Position numbers and translations under genes: made by a program. A stretch of DNA of 64,000 nucleotides from Tahibacter soli (GTDB taxonomy: Bacteria; Pseudomonadota; Gammaproteobacteria; Xanthomonadales; Rhodanobacteraceae): NCBI RefSeq assembly GCF_025717065.2, contig NZ_JAOVZO020000014.1:1-64000 (forward strand), written 5' to 3'. This document shows, in pieces, positions 52,154 through 61,075 of the stretch. Below the pieces are notes generated by a model that saw only the letters and a program-made list of their open reading frames with translations, was not told the DNA's origin and made no database searches. Each line of letters begins with the position of its first letter. Positions within the stretch are counted from its first letter, which is position 1.

Positions 52154-54436
52154 TCAACGGCCGCGCGTCAGCGGCACTTCGAGCCAGCTGTCGCCGTGCC
52201 AGTCGATGTTCAGCGGCTCGCCGCCGTCGGCGCCGGTCTCGTCGCTCACGTCCTTGCCGCTGCCCATATTGATCTGCATCATCGCGATCTTGTTGACCTG
52301 CACCAGCGCGACGAGCCGGCTGCCCGGCGCGAAGCGGCGGCTCGTCAATCGGCCGCTCGTGAAGTCGATCGCCTGCTTTTCGCCGGGCGCGAGCAGCGCG
52401 CGCCGCGTGAGATCGTCCGCGTAGCTCGCGCGCGTGATGTACCGCGACAACTGGAAATATTCGCCGCTCGCGCTGCGCTCGTACAGGCGCACGGTCACGT
52501 CGAAGTCGCGCTTGTTCGTCGTGAACGCCAGATGCCCGGCGAACAGCCCCGACAGTTCGACCGGCTGCGCGAACGGCTCGCTCTCGAACACGAGACCGTT
52601 CGCGGCGTCGATCGCGGTATCGGTCACGCCGCCGCGGCCGGCCGGTTCGCGGTCGATGTCGCCGCGGTCGGCGAGATCGACGCGCAAGGTCGCGGGCTTT
52701 GCGTCGGCCGCGGGGGCTTTCGCGGCGAGTTTCAGGGTGCCGTCGTCCGCCGTCGACAGATGCAGCCGCAGGCGCTCCTTGCTCATCGCCGCGAGCGACG
52801 GCGCGTGGCGCCACGTGTTCGCGCCCATCACCTGGTAGTTGATGCGGTCCTTGAGGATCGAAGGCTTCGGGCCGCCGCGGAACACGTGGTCGAACCATTG
52901 ATAACGCAGCGCGCCGATGTCGAGCTGCGCGACGGCGTCGGTCTTGTAGCCCCACAGATCCTTGAGCGGTTCGCCCAGGCGCGACACCGTGCCGCGCTGG
53001 CCGCGAATGTGATCGTACGGGCCGATCACGAGGTAGTGCCGCGCATCGGGCTTGTAGCGATAGTGCTGCGTGAGGTAGTACAGCGCGCCGATCTGCGCGT
53101 CGTCGTAGTAGCCCGTCGTCGTCAGCACCGGAATGTCGATGCGCGCGAAGTCGTCGCGATACGGAATCATCGACTGCCAGTACGCATCGTAGTCGGGATG
53201 ATCGAGCCAGCGCGCGAACGTCGGGTTCGGCGTGCCGTCGATCTTTTCAAGGTCGCGGTACGCGCGGCCGCTCGTGTACCACTGCGCCGCCATGCGGTTC
53301 CAGCGTGCGCGGTCGGTGTACGGCGCGTTGTCGAGCGTGCGGTTGTTCGTCACGTAGAACGGCCAGTAGTATACGAAGCTAAAAAACACGCCGCCTTCCT
53401 TCGGCACGTCGATGCCCGGCGCGGCGGTCACCGACGGCATCAGCGCCTTGAGCGCCTTCGGCATGCGCTTGGCCGCGGCCCACTGCGTGAAGCCTTCGTA
53501 GCTGCCGCCGTACATGCCCACGCGCCCGTCGCTCCAGGGCTGCACGGCGATCCAGTCGATCACCGCGGCGGCGTCGCGGCCGTCGTGCTCGTACGGCACG
53601 GCCTGCGCGGTGCTGCAGCCCTTGCCGCGCGTCATGCCTTCGACCGCGGCGTAGCCGTTCGATGCGGTGCGCCGCGCTTCGGTGAACATGTTGCCATCGG
53701 TGTAGATCGTGAAGTTCAGCAGCGCGGGCAGCCGTGCCTTCGCGCCGCGCGGGCGCACGACGAGCGCGCACAGCGGCGTGCCGTCCGACGAGGCGATCGC
53801 GACGTCGCGCTCGATCACGTAGCGCCGCGCGTCGTCTTCCGCGACGAGCGGAACGCTCGCGGGGCCGATGCGCGCGTAGACGCGCTCGATCTGGTACGCC
53901 TTGACGAGCGCGAGCGCGTCGGCGAGTTCGAGTTTGGGTTTTTCTTTCGCCGCGGCCACGGCGCCGTCGAGCGACTGCCGCAGGAACGAACGGTCGAGGT
54001 CGAGCGCGCGCGCGACGAGCGCCGAGGTCCTGTCGTCGAGCTTCGCGAACGTCGCGCGGAACGCCGCGGCGTGGGCGACGTCGAAGGCGGTCGCGGCGTT
54101 CGGCGCCTGCATCGCGCGGGCATAGATCGCGTACTGCACGTTGGTCGCCAGGCTCTGCGGCGGCGCGCGGCGCGCGGTCAGCGCGTGCAGTTTCGCGAGG
54201 CTCGCTTCGGCGGCGGCGTAGTCGCCGGCGACGAGCTGCAGGCGAAAGCGCGCATCGAGGTCGGTTTCGCGGTCGGGGCCGGCATAGGTCTTGAGCACGT
54301 CGCGCGCGAGCGCCGGCAGTGCGCGATCGATCGCGGCATCGTCGGCGAGCGCGCCGGGCGCGAGGTCGAACGTCGCGGCGTGCGCGGGGGCGATGAACAG
54401 CAACAACAGACAGGCGAATCGAACGAACGTCGGCAT
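52154..54436 (-). CDS. CocE/NonD-family hydrolase (X-Pro dipeptidyl-peptidase-like), secreted
   Basis: 760 residues. A signal peptide (about 1-20) and a helical N-terminal domain (about 25-205) not found in the shortest relatives precede the alpha/beta hydrolase core. The nucleophile elbow is MYGGSYEGFTQWA (Ser312), an acidic residue is in TTTGYYDDAQIG, and the catalytic His is in GPYDHIRG. A C-terminal jelly-roll domain (about 560-760) completes the X-Pro dipeptidyl-peptidase S15/CocE layout. Substrate may be a peptide or ester. Alone on its strand. Confidence 0.9.
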   Translation of the reverse strand: MPTFVRFACLLLLFIAPAHAATFDLAPGALADDAAIDRALPALARDVLKTYAGPDRETDLDARFRLQLVAGDYAAAEASLAKLHALTARRAPPQSLATNVQYAIYARAMQAPNAATAFDVAHAAAFRATFAKLDDRTSALVARALDLDRSFLRQSLDGAVAAAKEKPKLELADALALVKAYQIERVYARIGPASVPLVAEDDARRYVIERDVAIASSDGTPLCALVVRPRGAKARLPALLNFTIYTDGNMFTEARRTASNGYAAVEGMTRGKGCSTAQAVPYEHDGRDAAAVIDWIAVQPWSDGRVGMYGGSYEGFTQWAAAKRMPKALKALMPSVTAAPGIDVPKEGGVFFSFVYYWPFYVTNNRTLDNAPYTDRARWNRMAAQWYTSGRAYRDLEKIDGTPNPTFARWLDHPDYDAYWQSMIPYRDDFARIDIPVLTTTGYYDDAQIGALYYLTQHYRYKPDARHYLVIGPYDHIRGQRGTVSRLGEPLKDLWGYKTDAVAQLDIGALRYQWFDHVFRGGPKPSILKDRINYQVMGANTWRHAPSLAAMSKERLRLHLSTADDGTLKLAAKAPAADAKPATLRVDLADRGDIDREPAGRGGVTDTAIDAANGLVFESEPFAQPVELSGLFAGHLAFTTNKRDFDVTVRLYERSASGEYFQLSRYITRASYADDLTRRALLAPGEKQAIDFTSGRLTSRRFAPGSRLVALVQVNKIAMMQINMGSGKDVSDETGADGGEPLNIDWHGDSWLEVPLTRGR

Positions 54437-54564
54437 GGGGGTTCCGGCAGGCGATGACGGTACGACGGATGCACGAGACGGCGTGCGGGTCGCAACGATA
54501 GGTGTTTTGCCGCGCGCCGTCGCGCTTGCTATCGTCGTCGGCCCGCCGCAATCGCCCCAGAACG

Positions 54565-55485
54565 TTGGACTACCGCGAACTGCTCGAATCGATCGTCGCC
54601 GACGTGCGCGCGCTGACCGCGCAGGGCGCCGTCGCCGACTACATTCCCGCGCTCGCGAACGTGCCGCGCGAGCGCTGCGGTATCGCGGTCGCGACGGTCG
54701 GCGGCGCGGTGTTCAGCGCCGGCGACGCCGACGTGCCGTTCTCGATCCAGAGCATTTCCAAGCTGTTCGCGCTCGCCCTCGCGTTGCAGCGCGAGGGCGA
54801 CGACCTGTGGCGCCGCGTCGGCCGCGAGCCGTCGGGCACGCCGTTCAATTCGCTCGTGCTGCTCGAACGCGAACGCGGCATTCCGCGCAATCCGTTCGTC
54901 AACGCCGGCGCGCTCGTGATCGCCGACGTGCTGTGCCGGCGCTACCTGCAGCCCGAGCGCGCGGTGCTCGAATTCGTGCATCGGCTGCTCGGATCGACGC
55001 ACGTCGCGATCGACGCCGCCGTCGCGCGTTCGGAACGCCTGCACAGCGACCGCAACGCGGCGATCGCGCATTTCATGAAGAGCTTCGGCAACCTCGACGG
55101 CGACGTCGCCCAGCTGCTCGACGCGTACTGCGCGCAGTGCGCGATCGCGATGAGCTGCCGCGATCTCGCGCGCGCGGCGCTGTTTCTCGCGGCCGACGGC
55201 GTGCAGTCGCCGGGCATTGCCGTGCTCGACGCGCCCGCCGCGCGCCGCGTCAACGCGGTGATGCTCACGTGCGGCGCGTACGACGCCTCGGGCGACTACG
55301 CCTGGCGTATCGGCCTGCCGACGAAGACCGGCGTCGGCGGCGGCATCGTCGCGATCGCGCCGGGGCGCCTCGCGATCTGCGCATGGTCGCCGGCGCTCGA
55401 CGCGGCCGGCAACTCGATCGCGGCCGCAGCGGCGGTCGAGCGTTTCGCCGCGGCAACCGGGTTGTCGATCTTCGGGGCCTATTGA
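54565..55485 (+). CDS. glsA: Glutaminase
   Basis: 306 residues from a TTG at 54565 (DYRELLESIVADVR), matching the length and start of GlsA from E. coli. Serine-dependent beta-lactamase-like fold: the catalytic Ser63-Lys66 pair is in IQSISKLFALALAL, with GTPFNSLVLLE, NPFVNAGALV and GVGGGIVAIAPG conserved. It hydrolyses glutamine to glutamate and ammonia. The frame is open upstream, but those residues are not conserved. Its 3' end overlaps the convergent beta-helix gene by seven bases. Confidence 0.92.
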   Translation: MDYRELLESIVADVRALTAQGAVADYIPALANVPRERCGIAVATVGGAVFSAGDADVPFSIQSISKLFALALALQREGDDLWRRVGREPSGTPFNSLVLLERERGIPRNPFVNAGALVIADVLCRRYLQPERAVLEFVHRLLGSTHVAIDAAVARSERLHSDRNAAIAHFMKSFGNLDGDVAQLLDAYCAQCAIAMSCRDLARAALFLAADGVQSPGIAVLDAPAARRVNAVMLTCGAYDASGDYAWRIGLPTKTGVGGGIVAIAPGRLAICAWSPALDAAGNSIAAAAAVERFAAATGLSIFGAY

Positions 55486-57446
55486 GCGGTGCTTTCAAAC
55501 CCGTTCGCGAAAATCGTATCGCCGAACTCGAACGCGCCGAGATCCGGCGCCGCGCCCGCGTAGCCGTCGTTGATGCCGGGCAGCACCGCGCCGCGGTCGA
55601 TCGCCGCGCTGCCGGCCGCGAGTCGGAAATCGCCGGCGGCCGGCGCGACGAGCTGCGGCGGCGCCTGCACGCCGTCGGTCTCGAGCCCCGGCAGCGCCTG
55701 CAGCGCCGCGAGATTCGCGTAGCTGACGTTCATCCAGCGCGCGAAACGCGTGGGGTCGGTCGTATACAAGAGATCGTAGTTCATGTCCGTGGCGATCGGA
55801 TTGACCTTGGCGACGACGTAGCGCGTGCCGGCGACGATGTTGTTGCGCGTGCGCAGCAGCGTTGCGTTGCCCGGATTGAGCAGGTTCAGCGCGTCGGTCG
55901 CCGGTGCGGTCGTCACCAGCGTGTTGTGATAGATCAGCAGCGGCCCGACCGCTTCGGGATAGCCGCTGTTGATCTTGAGCGCGCTCGCGGTGTAGCCGTC
56001 GGTCTGGCTCGTGCGCGTATTGCCGGTGTTCCAGGCGACGTTGCGCACGATCCACGTCGGGCCCGGCGCGGCCGGCGCGACCGCGAACGCCATGTGCGAA
56101 TCGCGGATCGTGTTGTCGAAGATGCGCACGTTCGCGCACCAGCCCTCGGGCTCGAACGCGTCGTCGTTGTGGCGGCGCAGGTCGTTGCGATAGACGTCGA
56201 CTTCGGTCGTGAACGCGCCCGGCGGCGCGCTGCCGCCGCACGGCGCGATGCCGTTGAAGCCGCCGTCGGTCGTATTGCGCCGGATCACGTGGCCGCGGCC
56301 GACGTCGTCGGTGAACACGACGGCCGAGTTCTCGGCCGAGCTGCCTTTCGTCGAATCCCACGGCCAGCCGGCGATCGACGTATCGGTGAACGCGTTGTCC
56401 TCGATCCGGTGCCGGTCGCCGCCCTTGACCCACACGCCGGCCGCGCCGATGTCGCGGATGCGGTTGCCGCGCACGATCGCGTCGCTCGCGTAGCGCAGGT
56501 ACACCGCCTTGCCGTAGTCGCCGGCGCCGAAATAGCGGATCTCGAAGTTTTCGATGCGCACGAACGCGCGGCCGTCGACGACGAAGCCGTTCTCGAAGCG
56601 CGCCGCGTGGATCGTGTGCGCGGCCGGCGCCTGGTTGTCGAAGAACTTCACGTGCAGCTGCCGCGTGGCGCCGTCGAACCAGTAGCCGCCCGGCGCGCCG
56701 GCCGCGAGCGCACCGAGCGCCGCGAGCGAGCCGTAGCGGTACAGGCGGCCCTGTTCGCCGACGACGTGGCCCGTGTCGAACGCGAGCGTCGTGCGCCACA
56801 CGCCGTTCGCGAGCGCGGTCCACGCGGTATCGGCCGGCAGCGTCGCCGAGCCGTCGAGCACGACGCCGTTGCCGTCGCCGCGGAACACGATCGGCTGCGA
56901 TGCCGTGCCGGAGCGCGGCACGGTCACGCTTTCGCGGTACACGCCCGGTGCGACGCGCACGACGTCGCCGGGCTGCGCGAGATCGGCGGCGCGCTGGATC
57001 GTCTGCACGGCGGTGCCGGGCGTCAGGCCGTTCGCGCCGTCGCTGCCGGCCGGCGACACGTACAGCGTGCGCAGCGACGGCTCGACGAGCGTGTCGATGC
57101 GCGTCGTCGCGGTCAGCGTGCGCACGGCGTTGCCGGTCACGCCGTCGGGATCGGTCAGCGTCGCGCGGATTTCGTACGCGGTGTTCGGCGCGAGCGCGAA
57201 CAGGCTGCCGACGAGATGCGTCGCGTCGACGCGCACGAGCGGATGCGCGGTGCGGAACGCCGGGTCGCCGACGCGGCGCATCTCGAGCGCGATCGTCGCG
57301 TCGCGGTCGGCGTCGCCGGCGATCGTCGCGGTTGCGCCCGCGGTCTCGAAGTTCGCGTACGCGTCGAGCGACGTCCACGACGCCGCGTTCTGGGCAAGGC
57401 AGGCGCCGCTTGCGCACAGCGCGGCGGCGAAAAGTACGGTTCGCAT
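55479..57446 (-). CDS. Secreted right-handed beta-helix protein
   Basis: 655 residues. A signal peptide (about 1-18) and a fibronectin-like domain (about 20-115) are followed by a parallel beta-helix: LYVSPAGSDGANGLTPGTAVQTIQRAADLAQPGD (by position 128-161), then repeats such as IVRGNRIRDIGAAGVWVKGG and HRIEDNAFTD. The C-terminus ends FEFGDTIFANGFESTAQ, a tail I link to Lysobacterales exported proteins. Such proteins often bind or cleave polysaccharides (lyase-like), but no catalytic residues can be assigned. Confidence 0.85.
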   Translation of the reverse strand: MRTVLFAAALCASGACLAQNAASWTSLDAYANFETAGATATIAGDADRDATIALEMRRVGDPAFRTAHPLVRVDATHLVGSLFALAPNTAYEIRATLTDPDGVTGNAVRTLTATTRIDTLVEPSLRTLYVSPAGSDGANGLTPGTAVQTIQRAADLAQPGDVVRVAPGVYRESVTVPRSGTASQPIVFRGDGNGVVLDGSATLPADTAWTALANGVWRTTLAFDTGHVVGEQGRLYRYGSLAALGALAAGAPGGYWFDGATRQLHVKFFDNQAPAAHTIHAARFENGFVVDGRAFVRIENFEIRYFGAGDYGKAVYLRYASDAIVRGNRIRDIGAAGVWVKGGDRHRIEDNAFTDTSIAGWPWDSTKGSSAENSAVVFTDDVGRGHVIRRNTTDGGFNGIAPCGGSAPPGAFTTEVDVYRNDLRRHNDDAFEPEGWCANVRIFDNTIRDSHMAFAVAPAAPGPTWIVRNVAWNTGNTRTSQTDGYTASALKINSGYPEAVGPLLIYHNTLVTTAPATDALNLLNPGNATLLRTRNNIVAGTRYVVAKVNPIATDMNYDLLYTTDPTRFARWMNVSYANLAALQALPGLETDGVQAPPQLVAPAAGDFRLAAGSAAIDRGAVLPGINDGYAGAAPDLGAFEFGDTIFANGFESTAQ

Positions 57447-57566
57447 GGTTCCCCCGATCGAGCGCCGCGAGCTTATCGCGTTGAACGAACCTGAAATGCG
57501 ACACGGTGCAGACGTTGACAGCGCCGCGTCGTTGCGCTGCTATCGGTGCGAACGGAGCGTTCGACG

Positions 57567-58922
57567 ATGCAGATGCAGGGAAAGCCACTCGGCGACATTG
57601 TGCACGCGATCGACGCGGCCCTGCCGCGCGCCGGCGACGCGAGCGGACTGCGCCGCGACCCGCTGGCATGGCTCGCGCGCGCGCGGCGGCGCCACGGCGA
57701 CGCGTTCGTGATCGGCGAGGGCGCGCCGCTGTTGTCGCGCGCGCCGGACTGCGCCGGCGTCGTCGCGGTATTCGGCGCCGACCGCCATCGCGCGGTGCTG
57801 ACCGACATCGACAACTACGCGCTGCCGATCTCCGCCGCGCAACTGCTCGATCTGCCGGCGCCGCTGCAGAACCTCAACGCGGGGCTGCACAGCATGCGCG
57901 GCGAGGCACACGGACGCGACAAGCGCATCGTCGGCGCCGCGCTCGCCGACGCCGGTGCGCGCGGCGACGTCGAGACGCTCGTCGCCGCGCAGTGCGCGCG
58001 CTGGCGCCGCCGCTCGGCGGTGCGTCTGCTCGACGCGATGCGCGCGCTGACGCTGACGCTCGCGTCGCGCGTGCTGTTCGGCGACGCGGCGTTCGCCACG
58101 TCGACGCTGATGGAATATTTCCACTTGCGCCGCGCGGCGACGCTCGGCAACCAGGGCGGCGACGCCGACGTGCGCGCGGCGCTGATCCGCCGCGGACTCG
58201 CCGCCGACGCCGCGCTGCGCGCATGGCGTCGCGCGGCGCACGGCGACGGCGCGCTCGCGCGTCTCGCGCAGAACGACGCGCTGTCGGACGACGCGTTCGT
58301 CGCGCACGCGAACGTCGCGTTCATCTCGTGCTACGAGCCGGTCGCGGTCGCGCTGACGTGGCTCGTGCTGCTCTTGAGCCAGCGCCCCGACGTGCGCGCG
58401 GCGCTGCGTGCGGCGCCGCCTGACGACGGATCGCGGCACGGCCTCGTCGAGCGCGTCGTCGACGAAGCGCTGCGCGTGCTGACGCCGAACGCGCTGATGG
58501 TGCGCGTGACCGCGGCGCCGGTCGTGCTCGCGGGCGCCGCGCTGCCGCGCGGCAGCGAGATCGTGCTGTGCCCGTTCCTGGCGCATCGCGATCCGCGCAC
58601 GTTCGCGCAGCCGCGGCGTTTCTCGCCGTCGCGCTGGCTCGGCACGCGGCCGTCGCCGTTCGACTATTTTCCGTTCGGCGCGGGCGGCCACGCGTGCGTC
58701 GGCCGCGCGCTCGCGCTCAGGCTCGTCGGCGACGCGGTCGCCGCGCTCGCGCGCTGCGCCGACATCGTGCTCGCAGGCGACCAGGCCGTCGACTGGCGCG
58801 TGCACATCATGCTGCTGCCGACGCACGATCCGGTCGTGCGGTTCCGCGGCGTGCGCCGTGCGGCGGAGGGCGGCGCGATTTTCGGCGGATTATTGCGTTT
58901 GGTGGATTTTAAAGAACAATAA
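57567..58922 (+). CDS. Cytochrome P450 of the RiPP cluster
   Basis: 451 residues. The heme-binding loop is FPFGAGGHACVGRALA (Cys377), the K-helix motif EALR (Glu300-Arg303), and RFSPSRWLG is typical of the meander. The I-helix reads FISCYEPVAVALTW, so the usual acid-Thr pair is Glu-Pro; the threonine is missing. In the related aminopyruvatide pathway a P450 forms a C-C bond between two aromatic side chains; here it would act on Trp69 and Tyr71 of the precursor (inference). ATG at 57567; divergent from the beta-helix gene; 254 bases before the precursor gene. Confidence 0.88.
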   Translation: MQMQGKPLGDIVHAIDAALPRAGDASGLRRDPLAWLARARRRHGDAFVIGEGAPLLSRAPDCAGVVAVFGADRHRAVLTDIDNYALPISAAQLLDLPAPLQNLNAGLHSMRGEAHGRDKRIVGAALADAGARGDVETLVAAQCARWRRRSAVRLLDAMRALTLTLASRVLFGDAAFATSTLMEYFHLRRAATLGNQGGDADVRAALIRRGLAADAALRAWRRAAHGDGALARLAQNDALSDDAFVAHANVAFISCYEPVAVALTWLVLLLSQRPDVRAALRAAPPDDGSRHGLVERVVDEALRVLTPNALMVRVTAAPVVLAGAALPRGSEIVLCPFLAHRDPRTFAQPRRFSPSRWLGTRPSPFDYFPFGAGGHACVGRALALRLVGDAVAALARCADIVLAGDQAVDWRVHIMLLPTHDPVVRFRGVRRAAEGGAIFGGLLRLVDFKEQ

Positions 58923-58926
58923 CTAT

Positions 58927-58955
58927 TGACAATCGGGTTATTTATCGTTTGAATT
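58927..58955 (+). promoter_or_regulatory. Likely promoter of the precursor and modification genes
   Basis: TTGACA (58927-58932, a perfect -35) and TTGAAT (58950-58955) are separated by 17 bases in an AT-rich stretch that begins right after the P450 stop codon. The leader to the precursor ATG would be about 215 bases and contains two hairpins. Confidence 0.6.
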
Positions 58956-59005
58956 TCGCGCAGCGCGAGACGGTCTGGAGTACGGGTTTTGCTTTTGCCG
59001 TTGGA

Positions 59006-59056
59006 GCCCCCTTGAGTCAAGGGGGCCGCCGAATGCCTGCGTAGCAGGTATTCGGC
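59006..59056. repeat. Two adjacent stem-loops in the leader of the precursor gene
   Basis: GCCCCCTTGA / TCAAGGGGGC (59006-59026, 1-base loop) and GCCGAATGCCTGC / GCAGGTATTCGGC (59028-59056, 3-base loop, one G-U pair). They may be a REP-type repeat pair that partly ends P450 transcripts, or a structured leader. The rest of the gap up to 59176 has no gene. Confidence 0.6.
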
Positions 59057-59176
59057 GGGGGTTGTGGGGATACGCGGCCTCCACAGAAATTCGAACTCGA
59101 CGCCTGTTCAGACCTATCCGGAAATCTGTTTGTCGCTTTCGGGCCGAAGGCTCATGCGCACGACGGAGGGCAGATC

Positions 59177-59395
59177 ATGGCAGTAACGGGCAAGGGCGCC
59201 GCGAAGAAGACGGCGAGCAAGAAAGCGTCGGTCAGCGTGGCCGGCGCCATTCCGAAACTGAAGCTGACGATGCCGCTCGACGCGAAGAAAATCGCGGCGA
59301 TCCAGAAATGCATCGCGAAAGGTTCTTTGACGATCACGCTGAGCAAGGTCGATCTGATCGGCGGCAGGCTCGGCGATCCCTGGCTGTACGATTGA
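59177..59395 (+). CDS. RiPP precursor peptide ending Trp-Leu-Tyr-Asp
   Basis: 72 residues after a strong GGAGGG ribosome site. Lys/Ala-rich N-terminus (1-20), then a middle segment KLKLTMPLDAKKIAAIQKC (27-45) and SLTITLSKVDLIGG (50-63), likely the recognition region for the PqqD-like partner. A short C-terminal core, RLGDPWLYD (64-72), follows a Gly-Gly. The last residue is Asp72, preceded by Tyr71, Leu70 and Trp69. Known MNIO enzymes of this cluster type convert a C-terminal Asp to aminopyruvate, and the P450 joins two aromatic residues. Position directly upstream of the MNIO gene supports the precursor role; cleavage site and product are inferred. Confidence 0.82.
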   Translation: MAVTGKGAAKKTASKKASVSVAGAIPKLKLTMPLDAKKIAAIQKCIAKGSLTITLSKVDLIGGRLGDPWLYD

Positions 59396-59400
59396 GCCGA

Positions 59401-59429
59401 CGTGGCGCGCGGCAGGGCCGCGCGCCACG
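59401..59429 (+). terminator. Perfect 13-bp hairpin between precursor and MNIO genes (attenuator)
   Basis: CGTGGCGCGCGGC (59401-59413), loop AGG, exact complement GCCGCGCGCCACG (59417-59429), starting 5 bases after the precursor stop. With no T-run it probably acts as a partial terminator and 3'-end stabiliser, so that precursor message exceeds enzyme message, as is common in RiPP operons. Confidence 0.7.
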
Positions 59430-59456
59430 CGTTTCGTGCGCGGGACGGGAGTCGAC

Positions 59457-60302
59457 GTGAGACGATTCGAATCGGATCCGGCGCGCACGCGCCTCGGGCT
59501 CGCGTACGGGCCGAGCGCGCTCGCGTACCTCGACGACAACCCCGACGGCATCGACTATCTCGAGATTCCGTTCGAGCAGCTGCGTCACGCGCCGGCGCTC
59601 GCGGCGATCCGGCAACGCATTCCGCTCGTGCTGCACTGCGCGAGCCTGTCGGTCGCGGGCAACGTGCCGCCGTCGGCGGCGACGTTCGACGCGGTCGCGT
59701 CCGTCGCGCGGCAGACCGCGACGCCATGGATCGGCGAACACCTCGCGTTCATCGCGGCCGAAGACGCCGACGATCCCGCGGCCGAGCCCACGACGCTGAG
59801 CTACACCGTGTGCCCGCAACTGAGCGAGGAGTCGATCGAGCGTGTGGCGGCGAACCTCGCGACGGCGCGCGCGCGGCTCGGCGACGTCGAACTGATCGTA
59901 GAAAATTCGCCGCAATATTTCGACGTGCCGGGCAGCACGATGGGCATGACCGACTTCGTCGGCAAGGTGGCGCAGCGCTGCGATGTCGGCCTGCTGCTCG
60001 ATCTGACGCACTACCTCATCACCTGCATCAACACCGGCGTCGAGCCGCGCGCGGAACTCGAGCGCTGGCCACTCGAACGCGTCGTCGAGGTGCACGTGTC
60101 GGGGCTGTCGTCGCAGTCGGGCGTCGCCTGGGACGACCATGCGATGCCGGCGCCGCCGCTCGTGTTCGAACTGCTCGACACCGTGCTGCGCCGCGTTCGG
60201 CCGCGCGCGCTGACGGTCGAATACAACTGGTCGCCCACGTTTCCGCAGGCGATCCTCGCGCAGCACCTGTCGCGCCTGCGCGGCGCGCTGGATGCCGCAT
60301 GA
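59457..60302 (+). CDS. DUF692 multinuclear non-heme iron oxygenase (MNIO)
   Basis: 281 residues, TIM-barrel DUF692 family (MbnB, TglH, ApyH type). Probable iron ligands are His60 (LVLHCAS), His95 (IGEHLAF), Glu149-Asn150 (LIVENSPQYF), Asp182 and His185 (LLLDLTHYL), His213 (VEVHVSG), Asp227-His228 (WDDHAMP) and Glu255 (TVEYNWSP). It should oxidise the precursor, by analogy the C-terminal Asp72. I choose the GTG at 59457 because GGGAG lies at good distance; a GTG at 59436 is the alternative. Its stop overlaps the next ATG by four bases. Confidence 0.92.
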   Translation: MRRFESDPARTRLGLAYGPSALAYLDDNPDGIDYLEIPFEQLRHAPALAAIRQRIPLVLHCASLSVAGNVPPSAATFDAVASVARQTATPWIGEHLAFIAAEDADDPAAEPTTLSYTVCPQLSEESIERVAANLATARARLGDVELIVENSPQYFDVPGSTMGMTDFVGKVAQRCDVGLLLDLTHYLITCINTGVEPRAELERWPLERVVEVHVSGLSSQSGVAWDDHAMPAPPLVFELLDTVLRRVRPRALTVEYNWSPTFPQAILAQHLSRLRGALDAA

Positions 60303-61075
60303 ACGCCGCGCGCGTGCACGCCGTGCTCGTCGCCGGCGTCGACGATCCGCGCCGCATCGCGCAGTGGCGCGACGAACCGGCCGCGCTCGAACGCCTCGGC
60401 GTCGCGCCCGATGCGCTCGATCTCGACACCTTGCACAAGTTCGCCGGCCTCGCGGTCAAGGTGCGCCACAACAACCTGCGGGCCGAATTCGCGCTGAGCT
60501 TCCGATTGATGAGCGCCGCGGCGATCGAGATCGATCTGTTCGCGGCGTACGCGATGCAGCGCGCGGCATCGGGCGTGCCGTACGCGGCGAGCGTGCCGCA
60601 GCGCGCGGCCGATCTCGTCGACTTCGCGCTGACGTGGCTCGACGCGGCGCAACCGGCGCAGGCGCTGCTGCGCGACATGCTGCGCCACGAGCATGCGCTC
60701 GCGCGGCTGGGACCGTGGCACGTGCCGGCACCGGCGGCGGGCGCCGCGCGCGCGCCGCGCATCGCCGGCACGGCGATCGTCGAGGAATTCGACTGCGATC
60801 CGCGCGACGTCGCGGCGATCGCGTACCGGCCCGCGCCGGATTTCGCGGCCGTCGAACGCGGCGCGCGCCGCCTGTGTTTCTGGCGCAACGACGGCGGCGA
60901 GATCGCGATCGTCGAGCTCGACGCGTTCGGCCAGTACCTCGTCGCGAGCCTCGACGGCGAACGCTCGATCGCGCAGCTCGCGCGCCGGCTCGGCGGCGGC
61001 CGGGCGACCATCGGCGCCGTCCGGCGCGCGCTCGCCGCGTTCGCGTCGATCGGACTCGTCGAGCTGCCCGCATGA
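60299..61075 (+). CDS. MNIO partner protein with C-terminal PqqD-like recognition domain
   Basis: 258 residues. A helical N-terminal half (about 15-140; DDPRRIAQWRDEPAALERLG, LLRDMLRHEHALARLGPW) leads to a C-terminal winged-helix domain (about 185-258). The latter has ELDAFGQYLVASLDGERSIAQLARRL and AFASIGLVEL, the PqqD/RRE pattern. Equivalent partners (MbnC, TglI, ApyI) bind the leader and activate the MNIO. It is translationally coupled to the MNIO gene (ATGA) and, through a mini-ORF chain, to the radical SAM gene. Confidence 0.85.
   Translation: MNAARVHAVLVAGVDDPRRIAQWRDEPAALERLGVAPDALDLDTLHKFAGLAVKVRHNNLRAEFALSFRLMSAAAIEIDLFAAYAMQRAASGVPYAASVPQRAADLVDFALTWLDAAQPAQALLRDMLRHEHALARLGPWHVPAPAAGAARAPRIAGTAIVEEFDCDPRDVAAIAYRPAPDFAAVERGARRLCFWRNDGGEIAIVELDAFGQYLVASLDGERSIAQLARRLGGGRATIGAVRRALAAFASIGLVELPA

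Noticed and set aside
59436-59456. GTG at 59436 as the MNIO start
   Set aside because: It would give seven extra residues and lies directly behind the hairpin. The GTG at 59457 has a GGGAG site at good distance. Not fully excluded.
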